The notes under the pieces: model-generated | Seen by the model: the letters and a program-made list of their open reading frames with translations, nothing else | Database searches by the model: none | What the model was told of the DNA's origin: nothing | Assembly: GCA_015655465.1 (NCBI GenBank) | Contig: JAATEY010000025.1 | Span: 1 to 54,366 of the forward strand | Direction of reading: 5' to 3' | DNA from: Gammaproteobacteria bacterium | GTDB taxonomy: Bacteria; Pseudomonadota; Gammaproteobacteria; Steroidobacterales; Steroidobacteraceae | DNA length: 54,366 bases | Shown here: piece by piece, positions 8,452 to 15,783 of the stretch | How positions within the stretch are numbered: the stretch's first letter is position 1 | How the letters are laid out: each line of letters begins with the position of its first letter | Translations under genes and position numbers: made by a program

Positions 8452-9474
8452 ATGAACAACAGGAAACTGCATGTATTGCTGGGCGCTGCGGCGATCGTGA
8501 CGATGGCGGGGATGACGCAGGCTGCCGACGCAGGCCTGGATCGCGCTGCGCTGCTGAAGCTGGCAGACAGCTACTTCGCCGCGCTGGTGGCGCACAATCC
8601 GGCGGGCGTGCCGCTGGCTGCAGACATCAAGATCGTCGAGAACCTCAAGCGCATCCGCCCAAGCGAGGGCATGTGGAAGACAGCAACTTCCGGTCCCACG
8701 GCGTTCAGGATCGTGATCCCGGACACCTGGTCGCAGCAGGTGGGCGGCATCATCGTGCTGGGCAGCGAGGGCAACCCGGTGCAGCTGGGTTTCCGCCTGA
8801 AGGTCGTGGGCGGCAAGATCGTCGAAGCCGAACACCTGGTGCAGGGAAACCGTGGGGGCGGGGCGCTCTCCGCGAACCTGCAGACCGTGCGGCCGGCCAT
8901 GCTGCTGGAAGTGCCGTTCGAATATGCGGATTCGCGCGGCCGGCTGGTCCACATCGCCAAGTCCTACTATGACGCACTGGACAACAACAACGGTTACCTC
9001 GCGCCGTTCGCATCCGACTGCGAGCGCCGCGAGAACGGCATGCGTACGGCGCCGAATGGCGGGCCATCGCTGGTCGGTCTGAATGGTCCTGCTGCTGCTG
9101 CTCCGGCGCCAGCTGCCGCTCCCGGCGGTGCGCCGCGTCCGCCAGCGGGCCCCCGGCTGGTGGGCATGCAGGATTGCACGCAGCAGATCAACTCCGGCGC
9201 CTTCCAGTACATCACCACCATCGAGGATCGTCGTGTGGAGATTGCCGACACGGTGACGGGCCTTGCCATGGGCTTCTCGCATTTCCACCACGCGTTCACG
9301 CAGAGGACATTCAAGATCTTCAACGATCCGGGTCGTACCGAGACCACGATGACCAACCAGCCCTTCGACATGCCGGCGCTGCATGTCTACAAGATCTGGG
9401 GCGGCCAGATCCACGAGATCGAGGCGCTGGGCGTGCTCGGCGTGCCTTTCAACGCACCCACCGGCTGGGAGTAG
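8452..9474 (+). CDS. Secreted protein of an unassigned paralogous family, copy 3
   Basis: 340 residues, AAGGAAAG ribosome site. Signal peptide ends TQA-AD near residue 24. It parallels copy 2 almost block for block (LLKLADSYFAALVAHNP, VENLKRIRPSEGMWKT, EYADSRGRLVHIAKSYYDAL, YKIWGGQIHEIEALG, GWE end). Two differences stand out. The N-terminal CDRxCL has become LDRAAL, so both cysteines are gone, and an Ala/Pro-rich linker of roughly 25 residues is inserted near residue 210 before MQDCTQQ. The downstream cysteines remain. It is the last gene of the tandem set and is followed by a strong terminator. Confidence 0.82.
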   Translation: MNNRKLHVLLGAAAIVTMAGMTQAADAGLDRAALLKLADSYFAALVAHNPAGVPLAADIKIVENLKRIRPSEGMWKTATSGPTAFRIVIPDTWSQQVGGIIVLGSEGNPVQLGFRLKVVGGKIVEAEHLVQGNRGGGALSANLQTVRPAMLLEVPFEYADSRGRLVHIAKSYYDALDNNNGYLAPFASDCERRENGMRTAPNGGPSLVGLNGPAAAAPAPAAAPGGAPRPPAGPRLVGMQDCTQQINSGAFQYITTIEDRRVEIADTVTGLAMGFSHFHHAFTQRTFKIFNDPGRTETTMTNQPFDMPALHVYKIWGGQIHEIEALGVLGVPFNAPTGWE

Positions 9475-9497
9475 GCTCCGCTCAACGGGCCATGAAG

Positions 9498-9523
9498 AAG
9501 GGGCGCTGCGTGCGCCCCTTTTT
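9498..9523 (+). terminator. Rho-independent terminator after the three-paralogue operon
   Basis: A perfect 9-bp stem AAGGGGCGC / GCGCCCCTT with loop TGCGT is followed directly by a TTTTTA run. It lies 24 bases after the stop of copy 3 and before the histidine kinase gene. Confidence 0.92.
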
Positions 9524-9564
9524 ATTCAGTCTGCCGGGTTGTCGATTGGCACATACTTGTGCCC

Positions 9565-10947
9565 ATGAGCACACTGCTGCGAAGCGGCTTCGATCGTCGC
9601 TATGTACTGGTCCCCATGCTGGCGGCCATCGTGCTGGTGATGTCGGTGTTCTTCGTTGCCGAAGCGCGTCGCGCCTACACCCGCGATCTGAGCCTCGTCA
9701 TCCGCGATCGTGAGGACCGGATGCGCAAGCTCACCGAGCTCATCTATGCGAGCCTGGAATCCGAGAGCGCGCAACGCGGTTATCTGCTGACCGGAGAGCC
9801 GGAGTACCTGCAGCCCTATGCCTCCGGACGCAAGCTGACCGAGCAGCTGCTCGCAGATCTCGAATCCCGGTACCGGGCGCGCGATCAGGTGGAGGTGCCG
9901 GTGCTGCGGGAAGTCCAGTCCATGCTCGAAACCAAGTACATCGAGATGGACCGGACGATCAAGCTGCTGGACGTGGGCGCAAACAGGACCGCGCTGCGAC
10001 TGATCAAGACGGATGTGGGCATGCAGGTCATGCAGCAGATCCGCACCAATATCGAGGTGCTGCGTTCGCGCGAGGGCGATCGAATCGCCGCCGGTGTTGC
10101 CGAATGGGACAAGGAGATCCGGGTCAACAGCCTGATAAACGGCCTGTCGACGGCTTTTACGCTGGCGTTGCTGATTGCGGTCGGACTGCTTGCGACCCGT
10201 GACATCAGGCGGCGCGACCTTGCCAACAGGGAGCTGGAGAACGAGGTGTCGCTGCGAACGGCGGAGCTGCGGGATCTGTCGGAGCACATGCTGCGGATTT
10301 CCGAAGTCGAAAAATCGGCGCTGGCGCGCGAACTGCATGACGAGCTGGGTGGCTTGCTGGTGTCGATGCGCATGGACTTCTCGCAGCTGCGGCGCAGGCT
10401 GCAGTTGCCTGATGCGGCTGCCGAGGAACGTTGGGCGCGCATCGATGCCGGGCTGAAGGCGGGCGTGGACCTGAAGCGGCGCGTAATCGAGGAACTGCGC
10501 CCGACACTGCTGGACAACATGGGCCTGGTGGTGGCGCTGCGCTGGCAGGCGGAGCAGAGTTGCCAGCAGGGCAACATGCAGCTGATTGCGCAACTGCCGG
10601 AATCAGAGCCGGAGCTCAACAACGAAGCGGCAATCGCCGTGTTCCGTACGGTTCAGGAGGCGCTTTCCAACATCCTGAAGCATGCCCGCGCCAGCGAAGT
10701 CCGGCTGGTGATGACGGTCCAGGGTGACCACGCGACCATCACGGTGGAAGACAACGGCGTCGGATTGCTGAATGATGCGACCGCGGGAGGGGGATCTCAC
10801 GGCCTCAAGCAGATGAAATTCCGCATACAGGCGATCCGCGGCAGCTGCGAAGTCAGGAATGGCCCGATCCGTGGCACGGTCACGACCATCCGCTTTCCCA
10901 TTGCGAGCAATGCGCGTGCGCCGGCCGGGGTGGAGGAGGCGACATGA
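9565..10947 (+). CDS. CHASE3-type membrane sensor histidine kinase (HisKA_3 family)
   Basis: 460 residues from ATG 9565; the GTG at 9559 would add two. TM1 at about residues 14-34 and TM2 at about 190-210 flank a periplasmic CHASE3-like helical domain, marked by LESESAQRGYLLTGEPEYL. A coiled linker leads to the phosphoacceptor motif ALARELHDELGG (His258), the HisKA_3 type. The ATPase has an N-box EALSNILKHA near 366, VEDNGVGL near 394 and GSHGLKQM near 409. HisKA_3 kinases pair with NarL/LuxR-type regulators, and exactly such a regulator lies convergently 370 bp downstream. The signal is unknown. Confidence 0.92.
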   Translation: MSTLLRSGFDRRYVLVPMLAAIVLVMSVFFVAEARRAYTRDLSLVIRDREDRMRKLTELIYASLESESAQRGYLLTGEPEYLQPYASGRKLTEQLLADLESRYRARDQVEVPVLREVQSMLETKYIEMDRTIKLLDVGANRTALRLIKTDVGMQVMQQIRTNIEVLRSREGDRIAAGVAEWDKEIRVNSLINGLSTAFTLALLIAVGLLATRDIRRRDLANRELENEVSLRTAELRDLSEHMLRISEVEKSALARELHDELGGLLVSMRMDFSQLRRRLQLPDAAAEERWARIDAGLKAGVDLKRRVIEELRPTLLDNMGLVVALRWQAEQSCQQGNMQLIAQLPESEPELNNEAAIAVFRTVQEALSNILKHARASEVRLVMTVQGDHATITVEDNGVGLLNDATAGGGSHGLKQMKFRIQAIRGSCEVRNGPIRGTVTTIRFPIASNARAPAGVEEAT

Positions 10948-10959
10948 TTCCGGCCGTGC

Positions 10960-11319
10960 TCAGCCGTTGCGTCGAAGCTCCACAAGGATCTCCGGCAAGC
11001 GGTCGAAATCCACCGACTTGTCGAGAAAGTATTCCACGCCATGGCGTCGGGCGAGTTCGCGGTACTGCGGCAGGGCGTAGTTGGTCATGACGATGGTCTT
11101 CGGGCGGTGCAGGCCGAGCGCCTCGAGCACGCCGAAGCCGGTGCCAACCGCCAGCTGCAGATCGAGAATCATGACATCGACGTCGGACCGGCGCGCGCTG
11201 TCGATGGCGGATTGCTGATCGCGCACCGTGGCAACGATGTTGACCTCGGGATCCGTTGTAAGCAAATCCCGTACGCGTGCGGCTATACGCTCCGAATCTT
11301 CCACCAGCAGGATATTCAT
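10960..11319 (-). CDS. Single-domain response regulator (receiver only)
   Basis: 119 residues, starting MNILLVEDSE at 11319; the upstream in-frame ATG at 11349 would add ten residues overlapping the previous gene. It is a complete receiver: acidic pair E7-D8, phosphoacceptor D53 in MILDLQL, Thr/Ser switch TNY near 78-80 and K100 in FLDKS. There is no output domain. It lies one base after the stop of the NarL-type regulator on the same strand, so the two are an operon, and it converges on the kinase with 12 bases between stops. A phosphate sink or a protein-interaction output are both possible. Confidence 0.88.
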   Translation of the reverse strand: MNILLVEDSERIAARVRDLLTTDPEVNIVATVRDQQSAIDSARRSDVDVMILDLQLAVGTGFGVLEALGLHRPKTIVMTNYALPQYRELARRHGVEYFLDKSVDFDRLPEILVELRRNG

Positions 11320-11320
11320 T

Positions 11321-11953
11321 TCACTGCATGAGGCCGTTGCGGAGTGCATAGGTCGTGATGTCGGCGTTGGAAATGAAGTTCATCTTTTCCAGTACCCTGC
11401 TGCGGTAAGTGCTGACGGTCTTGACGCTGAGGCAGAGCTCCTGGGCGATATCGGAAACGGCCTTGCCGGTAGCCAGCTTGCAGAAGATCTGGAATTCGCG
11501 CTCGGACAGGCCCGCATGGATGGGCTTCTCGTTGTCCACATCCAGGTCCGTAACCAGCTGCTCGGCCAGCGTTGCACTGACGTAGCGACGACCGGTCAGC
11601 ACGATATGCACCGCCTTCAGCAGTTCTTCCGGCGCGCTTTCCTTGGAGATATAGCCGCTGGCGCCGCCCTTCAGCACGTTGACGGCATACTGCCGTTCCG
11701 GATAGCCGCTGACGATCAGCACCCGGGTTTCCGGATGTGCGCTGGTTACATTGCGGAGGATGTCGAGGCCGCTGCGGCCCGGCATGTTGATGTCGAGAAT
11801 CATCAGGTCGTAGCGCTCGCGGCGCAGCACTTCCATGGCCTGCTGGCCGGAGTCGGCTTCGTCGACCTTGGTAATGCGGGGGTCATCCAGCAGAAACTGC
11901 CGTAGCCCCGCGCGGACCACCGCGTGGTCATCGACAATCAGGATATGTGCCAT
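11321..11953 (-). CDS. NarL/UvrY-type response regulator
   Basis: 210 residues starting MAHILIVDDH. Receiver domain residues 1-120 with D8-D9, phosphoacceptor D54 in LMILDINMPG and K105 in GYISKES. A LuxR-type helix-turn-helix spans about residues 148-205 (LSEREFQIFCKLATGK, IAQELCLSVKTVSTYRSR). The recognition-helix pattern SVKTVSTYRSRVLEKM is like UvrY/GacA. The partner kinase is almost certainly the HisKA_3 kinase at 9565. About 100 bases before its start lies a perfect TGTAGG-N6-CCTACA palindrome, the layout of a GacA/UvrY box, suggesting self-regulation and control of the divergent lipoprotein gene. Confidence 0.93.
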   Translation of the reverse strand: MAHILIVDDHAVVRAGLRQFLLDDPRITKVDEADSGQQAMEVLRRERYDLMILDINMPGRSGLDILRNVTSAHPETRVLIVSGYPERQYAVNVLKGGASGYISKESAPEELLKAVHIVLTGRRYVSATLAEQLVTDLDVDNEKPIHAGLSEREFQIFCKLATGKAVSDIAQELCLSVKTVSTYRSRVLEKMNFISNADITTYALRNGLMQ

Positions 11954-12050
11954 GGCGTTCCCTTTTCAGTCCTGTCGCATGCATGAAACAGGTGTTGGCA
12001 GCCTACACCTGTGGCCGGCAGCTGGTCTCTCTGCCACCTTCTGGTGAGTT

Positions 12051-12068
12051 TGTAGGACCTTTCCTACA
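12051..12068. promoter_or_regulatory. Perfect GacA/UvrY-like box TGTAGG-N6-CCTACA
   Basis: TGTAGG-ACCTTT-CCTACA is a perfect 6-6-6 inverted repeat in the 221-base gap between the regulator gene (minus) and the lipoprotein gene (plus). A further CCTACA lies at 12002-12007. The known GacA/UvrY box is TGTAAG-N6-CTTACA, so this differs by one symmetrical base pair. Binding is inferred. Confidence 0.65.
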
Positions 12069-12077
12069 GATAACACA

Positions 12078-12095
12078 TATCGGACGGTTCCTACA
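12078..12095 (+). promoter_or_regulatory. Second GacA-like box, TATCGG-N6-CCTACA
   Basis: Degenerate upstream half, perfect CCTACA downstream half, 27 bases after the first box in the same orientation. The half-site ends 79 bases before the lipoprotein ATG. Confidence 0.5.
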
Positions 12096-12174
12096 GCCAC
12101 TCGGGCGCGTGCCTGACCCGGCAATATCCCGAAGCTGGCAATCTGGTCCGGTTTCGAAATCGAGGAGCTGGAAA

Positions 12175-12393
12175 ATGAATATTGCAAGACACCGTGCGTA
12201 CGTCCTGCTGGTTACCGCGGTCATCGGTCTCGGTCTTTCCGCCTGCGAGAAAAAAGGTCCCCTGGAAAAGGCGGGCGAGGAAGTGGATGAGGCAGTGGAC
12301 ACTCTCAAGAACGGCGGCAAGGAACCCGTTGCAGCGAAGATCGATGACGCTGTGGACGACGCGGCCAGGAAAGTGGAGAAGGCAACCAAGTAA
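12175..12393 (+). CDS. Small lipoprotein
   Basis: 72 residues; ATG at 12175 with GAGGAG ten bases upstream. Signal peptide with lipobox LSAC (Cys near residue 23). The mature part is short and highly charged: EKKGPLEKAGEEVDEAVDTL and KIDDAVDDAARKVEKATK, probably an amphipathic helix. Such small charged lipoproteins are common stress-induced envelope proteins in proteobacteria; no precise role is known. It is read divergently from the NarL-type regulator, with two GacA-like boxes between them. Confidence 0.78.
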   Translation: MNIARHRAYVLLVTAVIGLGLSACEKKGPLEKAGEEVDEAVDTLKNGGKEPVAAKIDDAVDDAARKVEKATK

Positions 12394-12477
12394 CCGGTCA
12401 CCGGGCCTGGTCGCTGCAACATCCATCGTCAAGGGCTGGCTGGACATCTTCCGCTGAGCCTTACCCACACACGCGAC

Positions 12478-13677
12478 TTGCGGGACGGCAACGCCGTCTG
12501 GGGGAGATACGCCAAGCCTTCTGTGCGCGGCACCCGCCTGCAACGCTCCGTCCATGCGGAAGTCGTAGTGGTCGGTGCGGGCATCAGCGGCGCCATGATT
12601 GCCCAGTCGCTTGCCGAAGCTGGAATTTGCCCGTTGATCGTGGATCGTCGCCGGGCGGCAATCCTGGGATCGACCGCTGCCAGCACCGCACTGCTGCAAT
12701 TCGAGCTCGATACGCCGCTGACGACGCTGCGTCGTACCATAGGTCCGCGCAAGGCAGAGAAGGTCTGGCTTGCTTCCAGGGAAGCGGTCAATGAACTGCG
12801 TACCCGTTCTGCCCGGCTTGGCATCCAGGCACATCTGGAAACACGACCATCGCTCTATCTGGCCGGCAATGTGCTGGATGCGAAGGGACTGCAGCGCGAA
12901 GTCGCTTTCAGACAAAGGATCGGACTGCAGAGCGAGTATCTGGATCGACATGCCCTGCGGCATCATTTCGGAATCGACCGCAGCGCCGCCCTGCTGAGCC
13001 ACGGCAATGCCGAAGCCAACCCGGTTGAACTGGCGGCCGGCTATCTTCGCATGGCCCTGCGCGATGGGGCCCGCCTGCATACGCCGCACGATATCGTCAG
13101 TATCGATTGCGGCAGGCGTGAAACCACGCTGCTGACTGCGGACGGCATCGAGTTGCGCGCGCGTCATGTAGTGCTGTGTACCGGTTACGAACTCGCCAGG
13201 ATCGTGCCGGCAAGCGGTAGCAGGATCATTTCCACATGGGCCATCGCGACGCGTCCGCAACCCAGGGCACTGTGGCCGCAGAAAGCGCTGATCTGGGAGG
13301 CATCCGATCCCTACCTGTACATGCGTACCACCGTCGACGGCCGGGTGATCTGTGGCGGCGAAGACGAAGCCTTCGCCGACGCCGGGAGACGAAATTCCCT
13401 CGCGCTGCGCAAGTCGAAGCGACTCGAGGCGAAGTTGCACCGCATGTTTCCGGAACTGGATTGCAGGGCCGCTGTTGCGTGGAGCGGCAGCTTTGGCGGC
13501 AGCAGGAACGGCATGCCCACGATTGGCGCCATTCCGGGATATCCGCGCTGTTACGCCGTCATGGGCTACGGCGGCAACGGCATCACGTTCTCCATGCTGG
13601 CAGCAAGACTCATCACGGCAGCGGTGCTGGGAAAGAAAGATCCCGCGGCGCCATTGTTTGCATTCAGGGCTGCATGA
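12478..13677 (+). CDS. FAD-dependent oxidoreductase (DAO family)
   Basis: 399 residues from TTG 12478. A dinucleotide-binding Rossmann motif VVVVGAGISGAMIAQSLAEAG lies near residues 29-49, followed by LIVDRR and GSTAASTALLQFELDT, the hallmark of a proteobacterial DAO/glycine-oxidase-like group. The C-terminus has MGYGGNGITFSMLAARLI, the second FAD contact. The substrate is probably an amine or amino acid, but this is not shown. The start is uncertain: the frame is open back to the lipoprotein stop at 12391-12393, there is no ATG before residue 39, and family alignment favours a start near DLRDGNAVW. Confidence 0.85.
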   Translation: MRDGNAVWGRYAKPSVRGTRLQRSVHAEVVVVGAGISGAMIAQSLAEAGICPLIVDRRRAAILGSTAASTALLQFELDTPLTTLRRTIGPRKAEKVWLASREAVNELRTRSARLGIQAHLETRPSLYLAGNVLDAKGLQREVAFRQRIGLQSEYLDRHALRHHFGIDRSAALLSHGNAEANPVELAAGYLRMALRDGARLHTPHDIVSIDCGRRETTLLTADGIELRARHVVLCTGYELARIVPASGSRIISTWAIATRPQPRALWPQKALIWEASDPYLYMRTTVDGRVICGGEDEAFADAGRRNSLALRKSKRLEAKLHRMFPELDCRAAVAWSGSFGGSRNGMPTIGAIPGYPRCYAVMGYGGNGITFSMLAARLITAAVLGKKDPAAPLFAFRAA

Positions 13678-14025
13678 TCAGCAGCGCATGGGCCGTGAAT
13701 TGAGGTGCGATCGCCGGATGCTTAACAGGTTGCCTTCGGCAACTGCATATGGGCGTTTTCCTACAAGCATCTCCGAAATACCCGGATAGCGACCGTCAGT
13801 ACGAGCGGCGATTCTCCTGTCCAATCTTGCAACTTCCGCAAGAGACGATTGGAGGCGAAGTCGTGACTACTACCGCTGAGCATTTTATCCGACGCACATT
13901 GCGTTCTGTCCCGGACTGCACCGCTTGTGCATGTTTGCGTACGGTGACCCCGGCAGCTCTTCTGCATTCCTGCTCATGCCAGGAGAGGAGCATGAATCAA
14001 ACGAGCAGCAGGAGGGCCTACGGCC
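13678..14025. other. Leader region of the exopolysaccharide cluster
   Basis: This 348-base stretch separates the oxidoreductase from the first secure exopolysaccharide gene. It contains a GacA-like box at 13748-13765, a short CTTGC/GCAAG hairpin near 13827-13843, and a possible 56-codon open frame from 13863. Confidence 0.5.
13748..13765 (+). promoter_or_regulatory. GacA-like box TATGGG-N6-CCTACA before the exopolysaccharide cluster
   Basis: TATGGG-CGTTTT-CCTACA. The downstream half is perfect and the upstream half matches TGTAGG at four of six positions. It lies about 100 bases before the candidate small frame at 13863 and 261 bases before 14026. Confidence 0.45.
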
Positions 14026-14033
14026 ATGCGTAG
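13863..14033 (+). CDS. Possible 56-residue leader peptide
   Basis: GTG start at 13863 with a strong GGAGG seven bases upstream. The frame reads MTTTAEHFIRRTLRSVPD, then a cysteine-rich part (CTACAC, CSC) and ends RAYGHA. The stop overlaps the ATG of the next gene (14026), so translation would be coupled. An internal ATG at 13992, with its own AGGAGAGGAG site, would give just 13 residues. I do not recognise the sequence. It could be a regulatory leader or a non-coding frame. Confidence 0.35.
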   Translation: MTTTAEHFIRRTLRSVPDCTACACLRTVTPAALLHSCSCQERSMNQTSSRRAYGHA

Positions 14034-14298
14034 CAGCTTTCTACTATTGTCGATGGTTGCGGCCAGCGCTCTGGCAGGCGAGACGCGGTTCGTCGAAGTG
14101 CAGGGTGCCAGCGCGTGGGATGCAGTGGCGCACTTTCTCTCCCGTGGGGCAGCCGAACCGGGAATGATGGTCGCGCTGGCGGCGGCGACGGTGCTGCTTC
14201 AGTTTGTGCGCAAGTACAGGACTGATCGCAATTCACGGGCACGCATGTTCGAGCCGGCAACCCTGCAGGGGAATGTCCCTGCGACTACAGAGGGCTAG
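14026..14298 (+). CDS. Small exported protein at the head of the exopolysaccharide cluster
   Basis: 90 residues; AGGAGG lies ten bases before the ATG. A signal peptide (MRSSFLLLSMVAASALAGE) is followed by a short soluble part (RFVEVQGASAWDAVAHFLSR), then AEPGMMVALAAATVLLQFV and a basic RKYRTDRN. The EP dipeptide, single membrane span and basic cluster resemble a PEP-CTERM sorting tail, but about 25 residues follow it, which is not typical. No exosortase gene is in the window. Its last 26 bases overlap the sugar transferase gene. Confidence 0.6.
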   Translation: MRSSFLLLSMVAASALAGETRFVEVQGASAWDAVAHFLSRGAAEPGMMVALAAATVLLQFVRKYRTDRNSRARMFEPATLQGNVPATTEG

Positions 14299-15736
14299 GG
14301 CAATTCCTGCGCCTTCGAAACCGGCTCGCGGGGGATCGGGGGTTCCCCCGGAAGGGCCGCCGCTGCCGGGAGCAGATCCGGCGTTTGCGCTGGTCGGAAG
14401 TGTCCTGTTGCAGAGCGCGGCGGCAGCTACCGTGGCGGTGTGGATGGTGGTGTGGCGACAACCCCTCAATGGCCCTCACTTCGTGTTGGCGCTGCTCTTC
14501 TTCGCTGCCGCCAGTGAGGCCTGTCCGGTTCCCTGCCCGGATTTCCGCTGCGCCTTTTCGATTCGCGAGTTGCTGCGCATCTCGCTGCGCTGGTTGCTCA
14601 TCTATTCGATGCTGTGGATAGCCTTGCGGCTGGCCGGAATGCTCGATTTCCTGAACCTGCGGGTCCTGGCCTACGCTGCCATCAGCGTCGCGCCGGTGAT
14701 GTGGATGACGCAGTGGCTGGTGCTGGGCGCCCTGACCAGGAGGATGTCCGGTTCTGCGCACAGGCCGCGCGCGGTGGTCGTCGGGGTGACGGACGCGGGC
14801 ATGCATTGGGCGTCGCGTCTGGCAAGGGATGGACGTTGCGAGGAAGCGGTGACCTTCTTCGACGACCGGCATGTCAGCCGACTGCCGGCGCAGAGCACCG
14901 GCACATTGGCGGGCAACGTGGCGCAGATGTCCGAGTTCGTCCGGACCAACAAGGTACAGAGCGTGTACATCACTTTGCCGATTTCACGGCATGCGCGCAT
15001 TGTCCAGATCATCGAGGACCTGCGCGACTGCACGGCCTCGATCTATTTTGTTCCGGACCTTACCGGCTTCGACCTGTTGCAGGCGCGGGTGGAGTGCGTT
15101 CAAGGCATGCCGCTGCTGGCCATCAGGGAATCGCCCTTCGTGGGGATGGCCGGAGTCGTGAAGCGCGCCATAGACCTGGTCGTCTCGGGTGCGGCCCTTG
15201 CCGCGCTGGCAGTGCCGATGCTCGTACTCGCCTTCCTGGTCAAGCTGACTTCGAGGGGCCCGGCGATATTCAGGCAGCGCAGGTACGGCCTGAATGGCGA
15301 GGAGATCCATGTCCTGAAGTTCCGGACGATGGCGGTCATGGAGGACGGTGCCAGCCAGTATGTCCAGGCCGTGCGCGACGATCCAAGGATCACGCGCATA
15401 GGAGCGGTGCTGCGTGCGACCTCGCTCGACGAACTGCCGCAGCTGGTGAATGTGTTCATGGGATCCATGAGCGTAGTGGGTCCCCGCCCCCATGCCATCG
15501 CGGTCAACGAGCGCTATCGGGGCCTCATTCCGAACTACATGGTCCGGCACAAGGTCAAGCCGGGGATAACGGGCCTGGCGCAGATCAATGGCTGTCGTGG
15601 CGGCGATGACCTGGAAAGCATGCGGCGCCGTATCGAGTATGACCTCACGTATCTGCGCAACTGGTCCGTGGGACTCGATCTTTCGATCATGCTGCGGACC
15701 GCAACCATCGTATGGACAGATCGACATGCGTACTGA
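14273..15736 (+). CDS. Polyprenyl-phosphate sugar-1-phosphate transferase (priming enzyme)
   Basis: 487 residues from ATG 14273, with AGGGGA just upstream; the frame extends further but without a good site. N-terminal half: about four membrane spans (residues 40-150), then a Rossmann-like CoA_binding_3 part (RAVVVGVTDAGMHWASRLA). C-terminal bacterial sugar transferase domain from about residue 295 (KRAIDLVVSGAALAAL), with KFRTM, TSLDELPQLVNVFMGSMS, VVGPRP and KPGITGLAQINGCRG. This is the WcaJ/CpsE class, which loads the first sugar phosphate onto undecaprenyl phosphate and starts the repeat unit. Confidence 0.93.
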   Translation: MSLRLQRARAIPAPSKPARGGSGVPPEGPPLPGADPAFALVGSVLLQSAAAATVAVWMVVWRQPLNGPHFVLALLFFAAASEACPVPCPDFRCAFSIRELLRISLRWLLIYSMLWIALRLAGMLDFLNLRVLAYAAISVAPVMWMTQWLVLGALTRRMSGSAHRPRAVVVGVTDAGMHWASRLARDGRCEEAVTFFDDRHVSRLPAQSTGTLAGNVAQMSEFVRTNKVQSVYITLPISRHARIVQIIEDLRDCTASIYFVPDLTGFDLLQARVECVQGMPLLAIRESPFVGMAGVVKRAIDLVVSGAALAALAVPMLVLAFLVKLTSRGPAIFRQRRYGLNGEEIHVLKFRTMAVMEDGASQYVQAVRDDPRITRIGAVLRATSLDELPQLVNVFMGSMSVVGPRPHAIAVNERYRGLIPNYMVRHKVKPGITGLAQINGCRGGDDLESMRRRIEYDLTYLRNWSVGLDLSIMLRTATIVWTDRHAY

Positions 15737-15783
15737 GTTGCGGTCGAGCCGGAAATGAGGAATCCAGCGACGTGAGGCATCCA

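Noticed and set aside
7285-9414. 709-codon minus-strand open frame opposite copies 2 and 3
   Set aside because: Internal repeats in it only mirror the paralogues on the other strand; no ribosome site or domain.
12091-13440. 449-codon minus-strand open frame
   Set aside because: Antisense to the FAD oxidoreductase, which has a clear Rossmann motif.
13760-13990. RsmY/RsmZ-like small RNA downstream of the GacA-like box
   Set aside because: The classic target of GacA was looked for here and at 35007-35562, but there is no series of GGA loops and no terminator.
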